Origin: Streptomyces roseochromogenus subsp. oscitans DS 12.976
Lineage (GTDB): Bacteria; Actinomycetota; Actinomycetes; Streptomycetales; Streptomycetaceae
DNA: 35,843 nt
Assembly (NCBI RefSeq): GCF_000497445.1
Contig: NZ_CM002285.1
Coordinates: 612,017 to 647,859 of the forward strand
Direction: 5' to 3'
In this document: positions 7,195 to 14,528 of the stretch, piece by piece
Numbering within the stretch: the first letter of the stretch is position 1
Layout of the letters: each line of letters begins with the position of its first letter
Made by a program: the position numbers and the translations under genes
The notes under the pieces: model-generated
What the model saw: the letters and a program-made list of their open reading frames with translations, nothing else
Told to the model about the DNA's origin: nothing
Database searches by the model: none

Positions 7195-8646
7195 TCACAG
7201 CAAGCGGCGGATGTCGCCGCGGACCCGGTAGAAGCCGCCGGCCGCGGAGTGCAGGGCGTCCACGACGTAGCGGGCGCCCGGCTCTCGTATGGCGCGCGGG
7301 AACTGGACGTTCCAGGAGGTGTCGTAGCCCTCGGACACCACGTGCACCCGAAGCCTGCCGCTCTCCTGGACGCACTGGACGACCACGGCGCCGGCCGGGG
7401 CCTGGGCGACGGTGGAGACCGCGGCCACGGCGGTCGCCGGTGCGTAAGTCGGCAGGGCGGCGGCGAGTTTGACGTCACGCGCCACCGGCACCGTGCCTTG
7501 CTGGGCGGCGGTGATGGCCGTCTCGCTCGCGTCGACGCACACGAGCGAGCCCTCGGTGGTCACCAGGTACAGCCGCTCGTCGCGGTACTGCATGGACAGC
7601 GCCGAACCGCCGCCCGTGCCGAGCTTCCACAGGCGGGTGCCGTCCTGGTCGAAGCAGTAGACGGAGGACGCGGCGTCGCCGGCGAAGACGAACCGCCCGC
7701 CCGGGGAGGTGGCACACGAGTAGACCGCGCTGTCGCAGGCGTACGTCGCCTCGATCGCGCCGGTCGCCTTCGACAGCCGCTGCACCACGTGGCGGCCGGT
7801 GCCGGCGTAGACGGCGTCGTCCTCCTGCCAGCCGAAGAGCACGCTGCCCTTGGTGGCCGCGTGCCACAACTCGTGGCCGCCGCCGGGTGCGTAGGCGGTG
7901 ACGCCCCGGTGGTGGCCGTGGTAAACGGCTCGGTCGTCGGCACGGACCATCCAGGCGTGCTCGCCCGGGCTGCGGCGGGCCCACTGGTGTTCGTCCTCGT
8001 GGTCGATGACGGTGAGCCGGCCGTCGCGGTCCGAGACGTTCAGGATGCCCTCGTGAATGTCGAGCCAGAAGATGTCGACGTCGGCGGCGATGTCGTACGC
8101 GGCGAACGGCAGCTTGGAGGAGAGGTCGTAGACCTTGCCGTCGTCACAGCCCGCATAGATCCAGAAGTCGTCGGCCACCAGGCACTTCACCCCGTCCGGC
8201 AGGCTGAAGCGGGCGAGGACGGCGCCGTCGTGGCCCAGGGTGTAGACGTCGCCCGCCTGGTTGCCCACCCAGCAGTGCTCGTCGTCGACATGGATGCCGA
8301 AGGCGGCGGAGCCGGTGCGGAACCGCCACAGCACGGGCGCCACCGCGCGCGCGGTGGACGGGGCCGAGCTGACCTGACGCCGGGTCACCGGGCGTGGAGC
8401 GCGCTGCCCCTGGACTGCGGGGGCGTATCCCTTGCGGACCTTCTCCCCCACCTTCCTCGCAGCGGCGGCCCGGGCCTTCTCGGCGGTCGGGAACGTCGTC
8501 GTCTGGACCTGCCCGGCGGCGCCGATCCGCCCGTACCGCACCGTCACCACCTGCCCGTCGACGATCACCTCGTAGAACTTGTGGGCGCCGCCGCCCTGCT
8601 GTGACAGCTCCAGATACGTCGTCGACACCGCGGACGCCGTGGACAT
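7195..8646 (-). CDS. WGR-domain protein fused to a beta-propeller (PQQ/WD-like repeats)
   Basis: A 483-residue protein. Start at ATG 8646, with GGGGAGGGG just upstream. Residues about 10-80 form a WGR domain (YLELSQQGGGAHKFYEVIVD, then VTVRYGRIGAAGQ and a charged helix ending KVGEKVRKGY). WGR domains occur in PARPs and in bacterial MolR-like proteins, where they bind nucleic acid ends or partners. After a Pro/Arg linker, residues about 120-410 show repeated blades of the type YAGCDDGKVYDLSS, FAGDAASSVYCFDQDGTRLWKL and LYLVTTEGSLVCVDAS, a propeller with outer D-G motifs. The last 70 residues form a separate small domain. There is no signal peptide or transmembrane segment. Function is unknown; a scaffold or sensor is plausible. 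Confidence 0.8.
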   Translation of the reverse strand: MSTASAVSTTYLELSQQGGGAHKFYEVIVDGQVVTVRYGRIGAAGQVQTTTFPTAEKARAAAARKVGEKVRKGYAPAVQGQRAPRPVTRRQVSSAPSTARAVAPVLWRFRTGSAAFGIHVDDEHCWVGNQAGDVYTLGHDGAVLARFSLPDGVKCLVADDFWIYAGCDDGKVYDLSSKLPFAAYDIAADVDIFWLDIHEGILNVSDRDGRLTVIDHEDEHQWARRSPGEHAWMVRADDRAVYHGHHRGVTAYAPGGGHELWHAATKGSVLFGWQEDDAVYAGTGRHVVQRLSKATGAIEATYACDSAVYSCATSPGGRFVFAGDAASSVYCFDQDGTRLWKLGTGGGSALSMQYRDERLYLVTTEGSLVCVDASETAITAAQQGTVPVARDVKLAAALPTYAPATAVAAVSTVAQAPAGAVVVQCVQESGRLRVHVVSEGYDTSWNVQFPRAIREPGARYVVDALHSAAGGFYRVRGDIRRLL

Positions 8647-8761
8647 GGCATACCCCTCCCCCAGGGCGGACCCTCGGCCGTTCCGGCGGGCCCTCACTGA
8701 TCAAACCGTAAGGGCGACCACTGACAACGGGGCGCGCCCGGCTGCCACGGCCAGGCCGGCG

Positions 8762-9430
8762 CTAACTCCCGCTGTCCCCGCTCGGCCGCAACACGCTCAT
8801 TCCGCCGGCCAGTTGACGCAGGCAGTCGATCGCCAGGGCGGCCGGTGCGGCTTCGCCCGCGACTCCGGCTTCGGTGTCGGCCCAGGTCTCCAGCGCGATC
8901 CGGATCGCGTCCGTCGCCGCCGCCGCGACCAGGCGCACCTGCATCGCCTGGAGGCGCCCGTCCGCGAGGCGGGCCACCACCGGCACGAGCCGTTCCTCGG
9001 ACTCCTGGTTGACGCGGTACCAGACCGCGCGCAGGGCGGGATCGTCGGCCGCCGCCCGCAGCAGACCGCGGGTCCGCAGCAGCGCCGCGGCTGCCTCCTC
9101 GTCCGGCGCCGCCAGAGACTGCTCCACGGCGGTCTCCAGCGCCAGGGACAGGTCGGTGCCCGGCTCCGCCGCCTCCAGCAGGGCTCGCCATCGGTCGGCT
9201 CCGTCGGCGAGCAGCGGGCTCACCGCGTCCTGCTTGGAGCGGAAGTAGCGGTAGAAGGTGCGCAGCGCCACGCCCGCGTGCCGGGCGATCTCCTCGGCCG
9301 TGGTGGCGTGCGGACCCTGCGTGGCGAACAGCTCGGCCGCCGCGTGCGCGATCTCGAGCTGGGTGGCGGCCTTGCGGCGCTCGGTCAAGGAGGAGGGCGG
9401 CCTGGCGCTCACCCCGGACTTGGTGCTCAC
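8762..9430 (-). CDS. TetR-family transcriptional regulator divergent from SDR
   Basis: A 222-residue TetR protein. I choose the GTG at 9430, because TACGCT (TAnnnT) ends 6 bases before it, matching a leaderless transcript. The alternative ATG at 9484 would add 18 residues read through the promoter. The helix-turn-helix is TTAEEIARHAGVALRTFYRYF at about residues 42-62; the C-terminal domain is Ala/Leu-rich. It is divergent from the SDR gene at 9590 with 159 bases between, so SDR is the likely target. The ligand is unknown. Confidence 0.9.
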   Translation of the reverse strand: MSTKSGVSARPPSSLTERRKAATQLEIAHAAAELFATQGPHATTAEEIARHAGVALRTFYRYFRSKQDAVSPLLADGADRWRALLEAAEPGTDLSLALETAVEQSLAAPDEEAAAALLRTRGLLRAAADDPALRAVWYRVNQESEERLVPVVARLADGRLQAMQVRLVAAAATDAIRIALETWADTEAGVAGEAAPAALAIDCLRQLAGGMSVLRPSGDSGS

Positions 9431-9460
9431 CCCAGAAGCGTACGGCCCGAGGACTATGGA

Positions 9461-9493
9461 TGGCACACATTGACGTAATGGCAAACCGTGCCA
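9461..9493. promoter_or_regulatory. Candidate TetR operator in TetR/SDR divergent spacer
   Basis: TGGCA-AACCG-TGCCA (9479-9493) is an inverted repeat with 5-base arms and a 5-base spacer. Another TGGCAC half-site lies at 9461-9466, near the expected -35 of the minus-strand regulator. On plus, TTGACG (9470-9475) is a reasonable -35 for the SDR promoter, so the sites would cover both promoters. Confidence 0.45.
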
Positions 9494-9589
9494 CTAGGGC
9501 GTAATGTGAAGCATGTGAGGACGTCGGCGGCAGGAGATCCGGCGTCGTGAAGGCCCCGCCGCACGACGGCAGGGCAGGCAGGAGAAGAG

Positions 9590-10375
9590 ATGAACCGCTA
9601 CGAAGGCCGCCGCGCGCTGATCACCGGGGGCGGCTCGGGCATCGGCCAGGCCACCGTGCTGCGCCTCCTCGCCGAGGGCGGAACCGTGGTGGCCGCGGAC
9701 GTGAGCGAGCGTGGCCTGAAGGACACGGTGGAGAAGGCCGGGGCGCATGCCGGCCGGCTCACCACGGTCGTCCTCGACGTCGCCGACGAGACCTCCGCGC
9801 GCGAGGGGGTCGCGGCCGCCGTCGCCGCGCTCGGCGGTCTGGATGTGCTGGTCAACGCGGCCGGAATCCTGCGCTCCGCGCACACCCACGAGACGAGCCT
9901 CGCGGACTTCACCCGCATCCTGCAGGTCAACCTCGTCGGCACCTTCCTCGCCATCCGCGAGTCCATACCGGCGCTGCTGGCGGGCCGTGACGCGGCGGTC
10001 GTCAACTTCAGCTCCACGTCGGCCCAGTTCGCGCACCCGTACATGGCGGCGTACGCGGCGAGCAAGGGCGGCATCCAGTCGATGACGCACGCCCTCGCCG
10101 CCGAGTACGCGAAGCGGGGCATCCGCTTCACCGCCGTCCAGCCCGGCTCCATCTCCTCCGGGATGACCGACGGCAGCGGCGCCAGCGGGCAGAGCACCGG
10201 ACCGGGCCTGCCCGAAGACGCCGACATGACGCTGTTCGCCAAGCTCTCCCCGGCGCTCGGGCAGGGTTTCGCCGGCCCCGAGACGGTGGCGTCGGTCGTC
10301 GCCATGCTCGCCTCGGCGGACGGGAAGTTCGTCACCGGCACGGAGATCCGCATCGACGGCGGCACCCACTTCTGA
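9590..10375 (+). CDS. Short-chain dehydrogenase/reductase (classical SDR)
   Basis: A 261-residue NAD(P)-dependent oxidoreductase. The start has a good Shine-Dalgarno, AGGAG, 5 bases before the ATG. Classical motifs are all present: TGGGSGIG at residues 12-19, NAAG near 88-91, the catalytic Ser in NFSSTSAQ, YAASK near 154-158, and the C-terminal GTEIRIDGGTHF. An acidic residue after the second strand (VVAADVSERG) suggests NAD rather than NADP. The substrate is unknown; probably a hydroxy-acyl or steroid-like alcohol controlled by the divergent TetR. It converges on the ABC-F gene with 22 bases between the stops. Confidence 0.92.
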   Translation: MNRYEGRRALITGGGSGIGQATVLRLLAEGGTVVAADVSERGLKDTVEKAGAHAGRLTTVVLDVADETSAREGVAAAVAALGGLDVLVNAAGILRSAHTHETSLADFTRILQVNLVGTFLAIRESIPALLAGRDAAVVNFSSTSAQFAHPYMAAYAASKGGIQSMTHALAAEYAKRGIRFTAVQPGSISSGMTDGSGASGQSTGPGLPEDADMTLFAKLSPALGQGFAGPETVASVVAMLASADGKFVTGTEIRIDGGTHF

Positions 10376-10397
10376 GCCCGAAGTCTCCGGTCGAGGG

Positions 10398-12002
10398 CTA
10401 TGCGAGGGTCACCAGGTCGCGGTAGTCCTCGCTCCACAGGTCCTCGGCCGCGTCCGGCAGGAGCAGGACGCGGTCCGGGCGCAGGGCGTCGAGGGCGCCC
10501 ACGTCGTGGGTGACCATCACGATCGCGCCGGGGTACGAGCCGACCGCGGCCAGGACCTCGTCGCGGGAGACCGGGTCGAGGTTGTTGGTCGGCTCGTCCA
10601 GCAGCAGGACGTTCGCCCCGGAGTGGACCATACAGGCGAGCGCCAGCCGGGTCCGCTCGCCGCCGGACAGGACACCCGCGGGCTTGTCCGCGTCACCGCC
10701 GCCGAACAGGAACGCGCCCAGCACCCGCCGCGCCTCGCCGGTCTCCAGGTGCGGCGCCGCGGCCCTCAGGTTGTCCAGGACCGTACGGCCGGTATCGAGC
10801 GTCTCGTGCTCCTGGGCGAAGTAGCCGAGGCGCAGCCCGTGCCCGTGCACCACGCGCCCGGTGTCCGGCCGTTCGGCACCGGCGAGAACGCGCAGCAGGG
10901 TGGTCTTGCCGGCGCCGTTGAGTCCGAGTACGACCATGCGGCTGCCCCGGTCCACGGCCAGGTCCACTCCGTCCAGGACCCGGTGGCCGCCGTAGGACTT
11001 GGCCAGGCTGATCGCGCCGAGCGGTGTCCGCCCGCACGGAGCGGGCTCGGGCAGTCGGATCCGCGCGGTCTTCTCCGCGCGCCCGGCCGGTTCCAGCGCG
11101 GCCAGCATCCGGTCGGCGCGACGGGCCATGCTCCTGGCCATGGCGGCGGTGGCGGAGCGGGCCTTCATACGGTCCGCCTGTGCGTGCAGCGCGGCGGCCT
11201 TGCGTTCGGCGCCGGCGCGCTCCCGGGTACGGCGCCGTTCCTCCGTCGCGCGTCGGGACGTGTACGTGGTCCAGCCGGTGTTGTGGACCTCGATAACAGG
11301 GCGGCCGGCGTCCAGGTGGAAGACGCGGTTGACGACGGCGGCGAGCAGAGCGGTGTCGTGGCTGACGACCACCAGTCCGCCCTGGTGGCCTTGGAGGAAG
11401 CCGCGCAGCCAGAGGAGCGAGTCGGCGTCGAGGTGGTTGGTGGGCTCGTCCAGCAGCAGGGTGCCGTCGGTTCCGCCGAACAGGATGCGCGCGAGTTCCA
11501 CACGGCGCTTCTGACCGCCGGACAGGGCGCCGACCGGCTCGCCCATGACCCGTTCGGGCAGGCCGACGCCGGCCGCCGTCCGGGCGGCCTCGGCTTCGGC
11601 GGCGTAGCCTCCGCCGGCCTGGAAGGCGGCGTCGGCGCGGGCATAGGCGTGCATCGCCCGCTCCAGAGCCGCCGGGCAGGCGGCGTCGGCCATCGCCGCC
11701 TCGGCCCTGCGCAGATCGCGCAGCACGGCATCGAGGCCGCGGGCGGACAGGATCCGGTCGGTGACCGTCAGGGCGGGGTCGGCGGCGCGGGCGTCCTGGG
11801 CGAGGAAGCCGACCGGCCCGGTGTGCGTGATCGTGCCGGCGGCGGGCCGGGAGTGCCCGGCGAGCGCGGTCATCAGGGTGGTTTTGCCGGCGCCGTTGCG
11901 GCCGACGAGGCCGATCCGGTCCCCGGGGGAGACGGTGAAGGAGGTGCCGGACAGGAGGAGGCGCGCACCGGCGCGCAGCTCGACATCACGAGCGATGATC
12001 AT
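10398..12002 (-). CDS. ABC-F family ATPase, likely ribosome protection
   Basis: A 534-residue protein with two ABC cassettes and no membrane domain, the ABC-F layout. Cassette 1: Walker A GLVGRNGAGKTTL, signature LSGGQKRRVELARIL, Walker B LLLDEPTNHLD. Cassette 2: Walker A VLGLNGAGKTTLL, signature LSGGERTRLALA, Walker B LLLDEPTNNLD. Between them lies a charged interdomain linker of Arg/Ala-rich helices (about residues 245-300), the part that reaches the peptidyl-transferase centre in resistance ABC-Fs. Start at ATG 12002 with CGGAG 9 bases before it. The family includes antibiotic-resistance and translation factors. Which one applies cannot be decided, but the leader below favours an antibiotic-inducible gene. 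Confidence 0.92.
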   Translation of the reverse strand: MIIARDVELRAGARLLLSGTSFTVSPGDRIGLVGRNGAGKTTLMTALAGHSRPAAGTITHTGPVGFLAQDARAADPALTVTDRILSARGLDAVLRDLRRAEAAMADAACPAALERAMHAYARADAAFQAGGGYAAEAEAARTAAGVGLPERVMGEPVGALSGGQKRRVELARILFGGTDGTLLLDEPTNHLDADSLLWLRGFLQGHQGGLVVVSHDTALLAAVVNRVFHLDAGRPVIEVHNTGWTTYTSRRATEERRRTRERAGAERKAAALHAQADRMKARSATAAMARSMARRADRMLAALEPAGRAEKTARIRLPEPAPCGRTPLGAISLAKSYGGHRVLDGVDLAVDRGSRMVVLGLNGAGKTTLLRVLAGAERPDTGRVVHGHGLRLGYFAQEHETLDTGRTVLDNLRAAAPHLETGEARRVLGAFLFGGGDADKPAGVLSGGERTRLALACMVHSGANVLLLDEPTNNLDPVSRDEVLAAVGSYPGAIVMVTHDVGALDALRPDRVLLLPDAAEDLWSEDYRDLVTLA

Positions 12003-12024
12003 GGGTAACGCTCCGAAACAGCAA

Positions 12025-12102
12025 GAGGACACACTTCTGGCGTGGAAGCGGGTCCTCGGCTAGGAAATTCGGGGCGTAGACATGCGGTCACGGTAACCGA
12101 GG
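12025..12102 (-). promoter_or_regulatory. Candidate ribosome-mediated attenuator in the ABC-F leader
   Basis: Read on the minus strand: segment A is CCTCGG (12102-12097), followed by a 7-codon uORF, then segment B CCGAGGAC (12059-12052), then segment C GTCCTC (12030-12025). B pairs with C to form a hairpin with an inner CTTC/GAAG stem, followed by TTGCTGTTT, which is terminator-like. A pairs with B over 6 bp as an exclusive alternative. This is the arrangement of ribosome-mediated attenuators known for resistance ABC-F genes such as msrD and vga(A). Confidence 0.5.
12060..12083 (-). CDS. Putative 7-codon leader peptide of the ABC-F gene
   Basis: ATG-TCT-ACG-CCC-CGA-ATT-TCC-TAG encodes MSTPRIS. 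Its stop touches the base of the attenuator hairpin. No strong Shine-Dalgarno precedes it. A rival reading is a 30-codon GTG frame (12091-11999) whose TGA overlaps the ABC-F ATG. The role is inferred from position. Confidence 0.35.
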   Translation of the reverse strand: MSTPRIS

Positions 12103-12151
12103 CGCTGTGAGCGGCGCATATGGTTTTTCGCGCGCCTCTCGATCCATGTAT

Positions 12152-12187
12152 CCGGCTACGACGTATCCACATACCCGGCTACGACGT
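12152..12187. repeat. Direct repeat CCGGCTACGACGT
   Basis: Identical 13-bp copies at 12152-12164 and 12175-12187 (23-base period), in the space between the ABC-F leader and the dehydratase stop. They lie upstream of ABC-F on its coding strand and could be regulator half-sites roughly two helical turns apart. Confidence 0.55.
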
Positions 12188-12238
12188 CCGCCGTGCGCCT
12201 CAGATCGGCACCACGGGCACGGCGGCCCTCACCACCCG

Positions 12239-13207
12239 TCAGCCGCCGATGAGTTCGCTGAACCGCCGCGTGTCGATGTTGCCTCCGGAGGCGATGATGC
12301 CGATGCGCGTGGGGAGGTTGTCGATGTGGCCGGCCAGGAGTGCGGCCAGGCCGGTGGCACCGCTGGGTTCGAGGACGATCTTCAGCCGTTCGAAGGCGAA
12401 CCGCATGGCGGTGACGATCTCCGCGTCGCTGACCAGGGCGATCGCGTCGACCAGGCGCCGGTTGATCCCGAAGGTGATCTCACCGGGCGTGGGCAGGGCC
12501 TGCCCGTCGGCGATGGTCCGCGGCACGGGCAGGGTGACGCGGGCGCCGCCCTCCAGCGAGCGCTTGGTGTCGTCCCCCTCTTCCGGCTCCACGCCGATGA
12601 CCCGGATCCCGGGATGGACGGCCTTGGCGGTGATGGAGCTGCCGGCGATCAGGCCGCCGCCTCCGACGGGCACCAGCAGGGCGCCCAACGGGCCGGTCTC
12701 TTCGAGGAGTTCGAGTGCCGCGGTGCCCTGTCCGGCGATGACCTGGGGGTGGTCGTAGGGCGGGATGAGGACCATGCCGCGGGCCTCGGCCAGGGCCGTG
12801 CCGAGCGCGGTGCGGTCCTCGGCGTAGCGGTCGTAGGTGACGATCTCGGCGCCGTATCCGGCGGTGGCCTCCCGCTTGAGAGGCGGGGCGTCCTCGGGCA
12901 TCAGGATGACCGCGGTGGTGCCGAGTTCGCGGGCGGCGAGGGCGGCGGCCTGGGCGTGGTTGCCGGAGGAGTAGGCGGCGATGCCCTTGGCGAGTTGTTC
13001 CGGGGTGAGCTGTGCGGCCGCGTTGTAGGCGCCGCGGAACTTGAAGGCGCCGGCGCGCTGGAAGTTCTCGCACTTGATGAACACCTCGGCGCCGACGTGG
13101 GCGTTCAGGGTGCGCGAGGTGAGGACGGGGGTGCGGTGGGCGACGCCTTCGAGGCGTGCGGCGGCCGCACGGACGTCGTCGAACGTTACGGGCGATACGG
13201 CGGCCAT
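12239..13207 (-). CDS. Threonine/serine dehydratase (PLP fold type II), catabolic type
   Basis: A 322-residue PLP enzyme. Start at ATG 13207 with GAGGAG 7 bases before it; an upstream ATG at 13291 would read through the operator-like palindromes. The PLP lysine is K56 in GAFKFRGAYNA; the phosphate-binding Gly loop is VPVGGGGLIAG, and SSGNHAQ binds the substrate carboxylate. It lacks the C-terminal ACT domain of biosynthetic IlvA, so it resembles catabolic threonine deaminase or serine racemase/dehydratase (about 320 residues). It would convert L-threonine to 2-oxobutyrate or L-serine to pyruvate plus ammonia. The neighbours give no pathway. Confidence 0.9.
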   Translation of the reverse strand: MAAVSPVTFDDVRAAAARLEGVAHRTPVLTSRTLNAHVGAEVFIKCENFQRAGAFKFRGAYNAAAQLTPEQLAKGIAAYSSGNHAQAAALAARELGTTAVILMPEDAPPLKREATAGYGAEIVTYDRYAEDRTALGTALAEARGMVLIPPYDHPQVIAGQGTAALELLEETGPLGALLVPVGGGGLIAGSSITAKAVHPGIRVIGVEPEEGDDTKRSLEGGARVTLPVPRTIADGQALPTPGEITFGINRRLVDAIALVSDAEIVTAMRFAFERLKIVLEPSGATGLAALLAGHIDNLPTRIGIIASGGNIDTRRFSELIGG

Positions 13208-13275
13208 GGCGGTCTCCTCGTCCCTTCCTTCGCTTCCTTCGTCCCACTCGGTCCCGGTCGGGCTGCCTGACTGAT

Positions 13276-13300
13276 TGGACTGACTGTCCATTCCTGGACA
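13276..13300. promoter_or_regulatory. Three alternating TGGAC/GTCCA half-sites upstream of dehydratase
   Basis: TGGAC (13276-13280), GTCCA (13286-13290) and TGGACA (13295-13300) form two overlapping inverted repeats: TGGAC-N5-GTCCA and a perfect TGTCCA-N4-TGGACA (13285-13300). They lie 69-93 bases upstream of the dehydratase start on its coding strand. An Lrp-, TetR- or GntR-type dimer pair could bind here. Confidence 0.55.
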
Positions 13301-13319
13301 GGAACTCTAGAAACCGGAG

Positions 13320-13352
13320 CGCCCGCCTGTCCAGAGGACGGCCAGGCGGGCG
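13320..13352 (-). terminator. Stem-loop terminator downstream of the aldo/keto reductase
   Basis: Perfect 10-bp stem CGCCCGCCTG / CAGGCGGGCG; the 13-base loop contains an inner TCC/GGA pair. It lies 75-107 bases after the minus-strand reductase stop and is followed on that strand by CTCCGGTTTC. Confidence 0.65.
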
Positions 13353-13361
13353 TTCCGTCAG

Positions 13362-13406
13362 GTGCCGTTCAATGCGGTGCCGTTCGATGCGGTGCCGTTC
13401 GATGAC
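13362..13406. repeat. Three tandem 15-bp repeats
   Basis: GTGCCGTTCAATGCG (13362-13376), GTGCCGTTCGATGCG (13377-13391) and GTGCCGTTCGATGAC (13392-13406) are head-to-tail. They lie just after the aldo/keto reductase stop and before its terminator, so would sit in the 3' untranslated region. Likely a slippage array. Confidence 0.75.
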
Positions 13407-13426
13407 GGCATGGCGTGCGGCAGGCC

Positions 13427-14416
13427 TCAGTGGCCGCTGATCCCCCTCGGCGTGTACGGCTCCTCGAGTTCCCGGACCTCGTCGTCGGTGAGCCGGAGGT
13501 CGAGCGCGGCGAGCGCGTCCGGGAGGTGGTGGGGCTTGGTGGCCCCGACGATGGGGGCGGTGACGCCCGGTCGGGAGGCGATCCAGGCCAGGGCCACCTG
13601 GGCCCGCGGGACGCCACGGCGTTCGGCGATCGCGGCGACGGCGTCGACGATCTGCTTGTCGGCCGGCTGGTACAGGGTGCGGCCGTAGGCATCCGTCTCG
13701 CTGCGGACGCTGGCGGCGTCCCAGTCGCGGGTGAGCCGGCCGCGGGCGAGCGGGCTCCAGGGGATCACGCCGACGCCCTGGTCGGCGCAGAGCGGCAGCA
13801 TCTCGCGCTCCTCCTCGCGGTAGAGGAGGTTGTAGTGGTTCTGCATGCTGACGAACTTCGTCCAACCGTGCCGCTCGGCGGTGTGCTGCAGCTTGGCGAA
13901 CTGCCAGGCGTACATCGAACTCGCCCCGATGCAACGGGCCTTGCCCGCCCTGACCACGTCGTGCAGCGCCTCCATCGTCTCCTCGACCGGGGTGTACGGG
14001 TCGAAGCGGTGGATCTGATAGAGGTCGACGTAGTCCGTGCCGAGGCGACGCAGGCTGTGGTCGATCTCGGTCATGATCGCCTTGCGGGACAGTCCCGACC
14101 GGTTGGGGCGCTCACTGCGCGCCGCGCCGTCCTCCACGGCGAAGAACACCTTGGTGGCGATCACGACGTCCTCGCGCCGCGTCAGCTCCCCGAGCGCCCT
14201 GCCGACGATCTCCTCGCCGGTGCCGGCGGAGTAGCTGTTGGCGGTGTCGAAGAACGTGATCCCCGCCTCGACAGCCTCGCGCAGGAGCGGACGGGCGGCG
14301 TCCTCGTCCAGGGTCCACGGGTGCGGCCCCCGGTCGGGAACGCCGTAGCTCATACACCCCAGCGCCAGCCGGGAGACCTCCAGGCCGCTCGTCGAGCCGA
14401 GCTTGACGTACTCCAT
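13427..14416 (-). CDS. Aldo/keto reductase
   Basis: A 329-residue (beta/alpha)8 NADPH-dependent reductase. The catalytic tetrad is visible: Asp in FFDTANSYS with Tyr five residues on, Lys in IATKVFF, and His in YQIHRFDPYTPVEETMEAL. The cofactor region includes SPLARGRLTRDWD and IVGATKPHHLPDAL. It resembles the YajO/AKR11-like group. GAGGGG lies 10 bases upstream of the ATG at 14416. The SDR gene lies 112 bases upstream on the same strand, so the two reductases may be cotranscribed. The substrate is unknown; carbonyl detoxification is plausible. Confidence 0.92.
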   Translation of the reverse strand: MEYVKLGSTSGLEVSRLALGCMSYGVPDRGPHPWTLDEDAARPLLREAVEAGITFFDTANSYSAGTGEEIVGRALGELTRREDVVIATKVFFAVEDGAARSERPNRSGLSRKAIMTEIDHSLRRLGTDYVDLYQIHRFDPYTPVEETMEALHDVVRAGKARCIGASSMYAWQFAKLQHTAERHGWTKFVSMQNHYNLLYREEEREMLPLCADQGVGVIPWSPLARGRLTRDWDAASVRSETDAYGRTLYQPADKQIVDAVAAIAERRGVPRAQVALAWIASRPGVTAPIVGATKPHHLPDALAALDLRLTDDEVRELEEPYTPRGISGH

Positions 14417-14528
14417 GGTCCGGTTCCCCTCGTCCGTGCGGTCCCGACCGGCGCGCCGCGGCTCGGGGCCGCGGAGCGGGCGGGACTTCTCGTCAACCTG
14501 ATCATGATCGTACGAGGGCGAGGGCGGG

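Noticed and set aside
13208..13291. Upstream ATG at 13291 for the threonine/serine dehydratase
   Set aside because: It would translate through the operator-like palindromes; the ATG at 13207 has GAGGAG at correct spacing and fits family length.
14456..14474. 7-bp hairpin CCGCGGC/GCCGCGG between the SDR and AKR genes, and the nearby palindrome GATCATGATC at 14500-14509
   Set aside because: Too short and GC-rich to call a terminator or operator with confidence in a genome of this composition.
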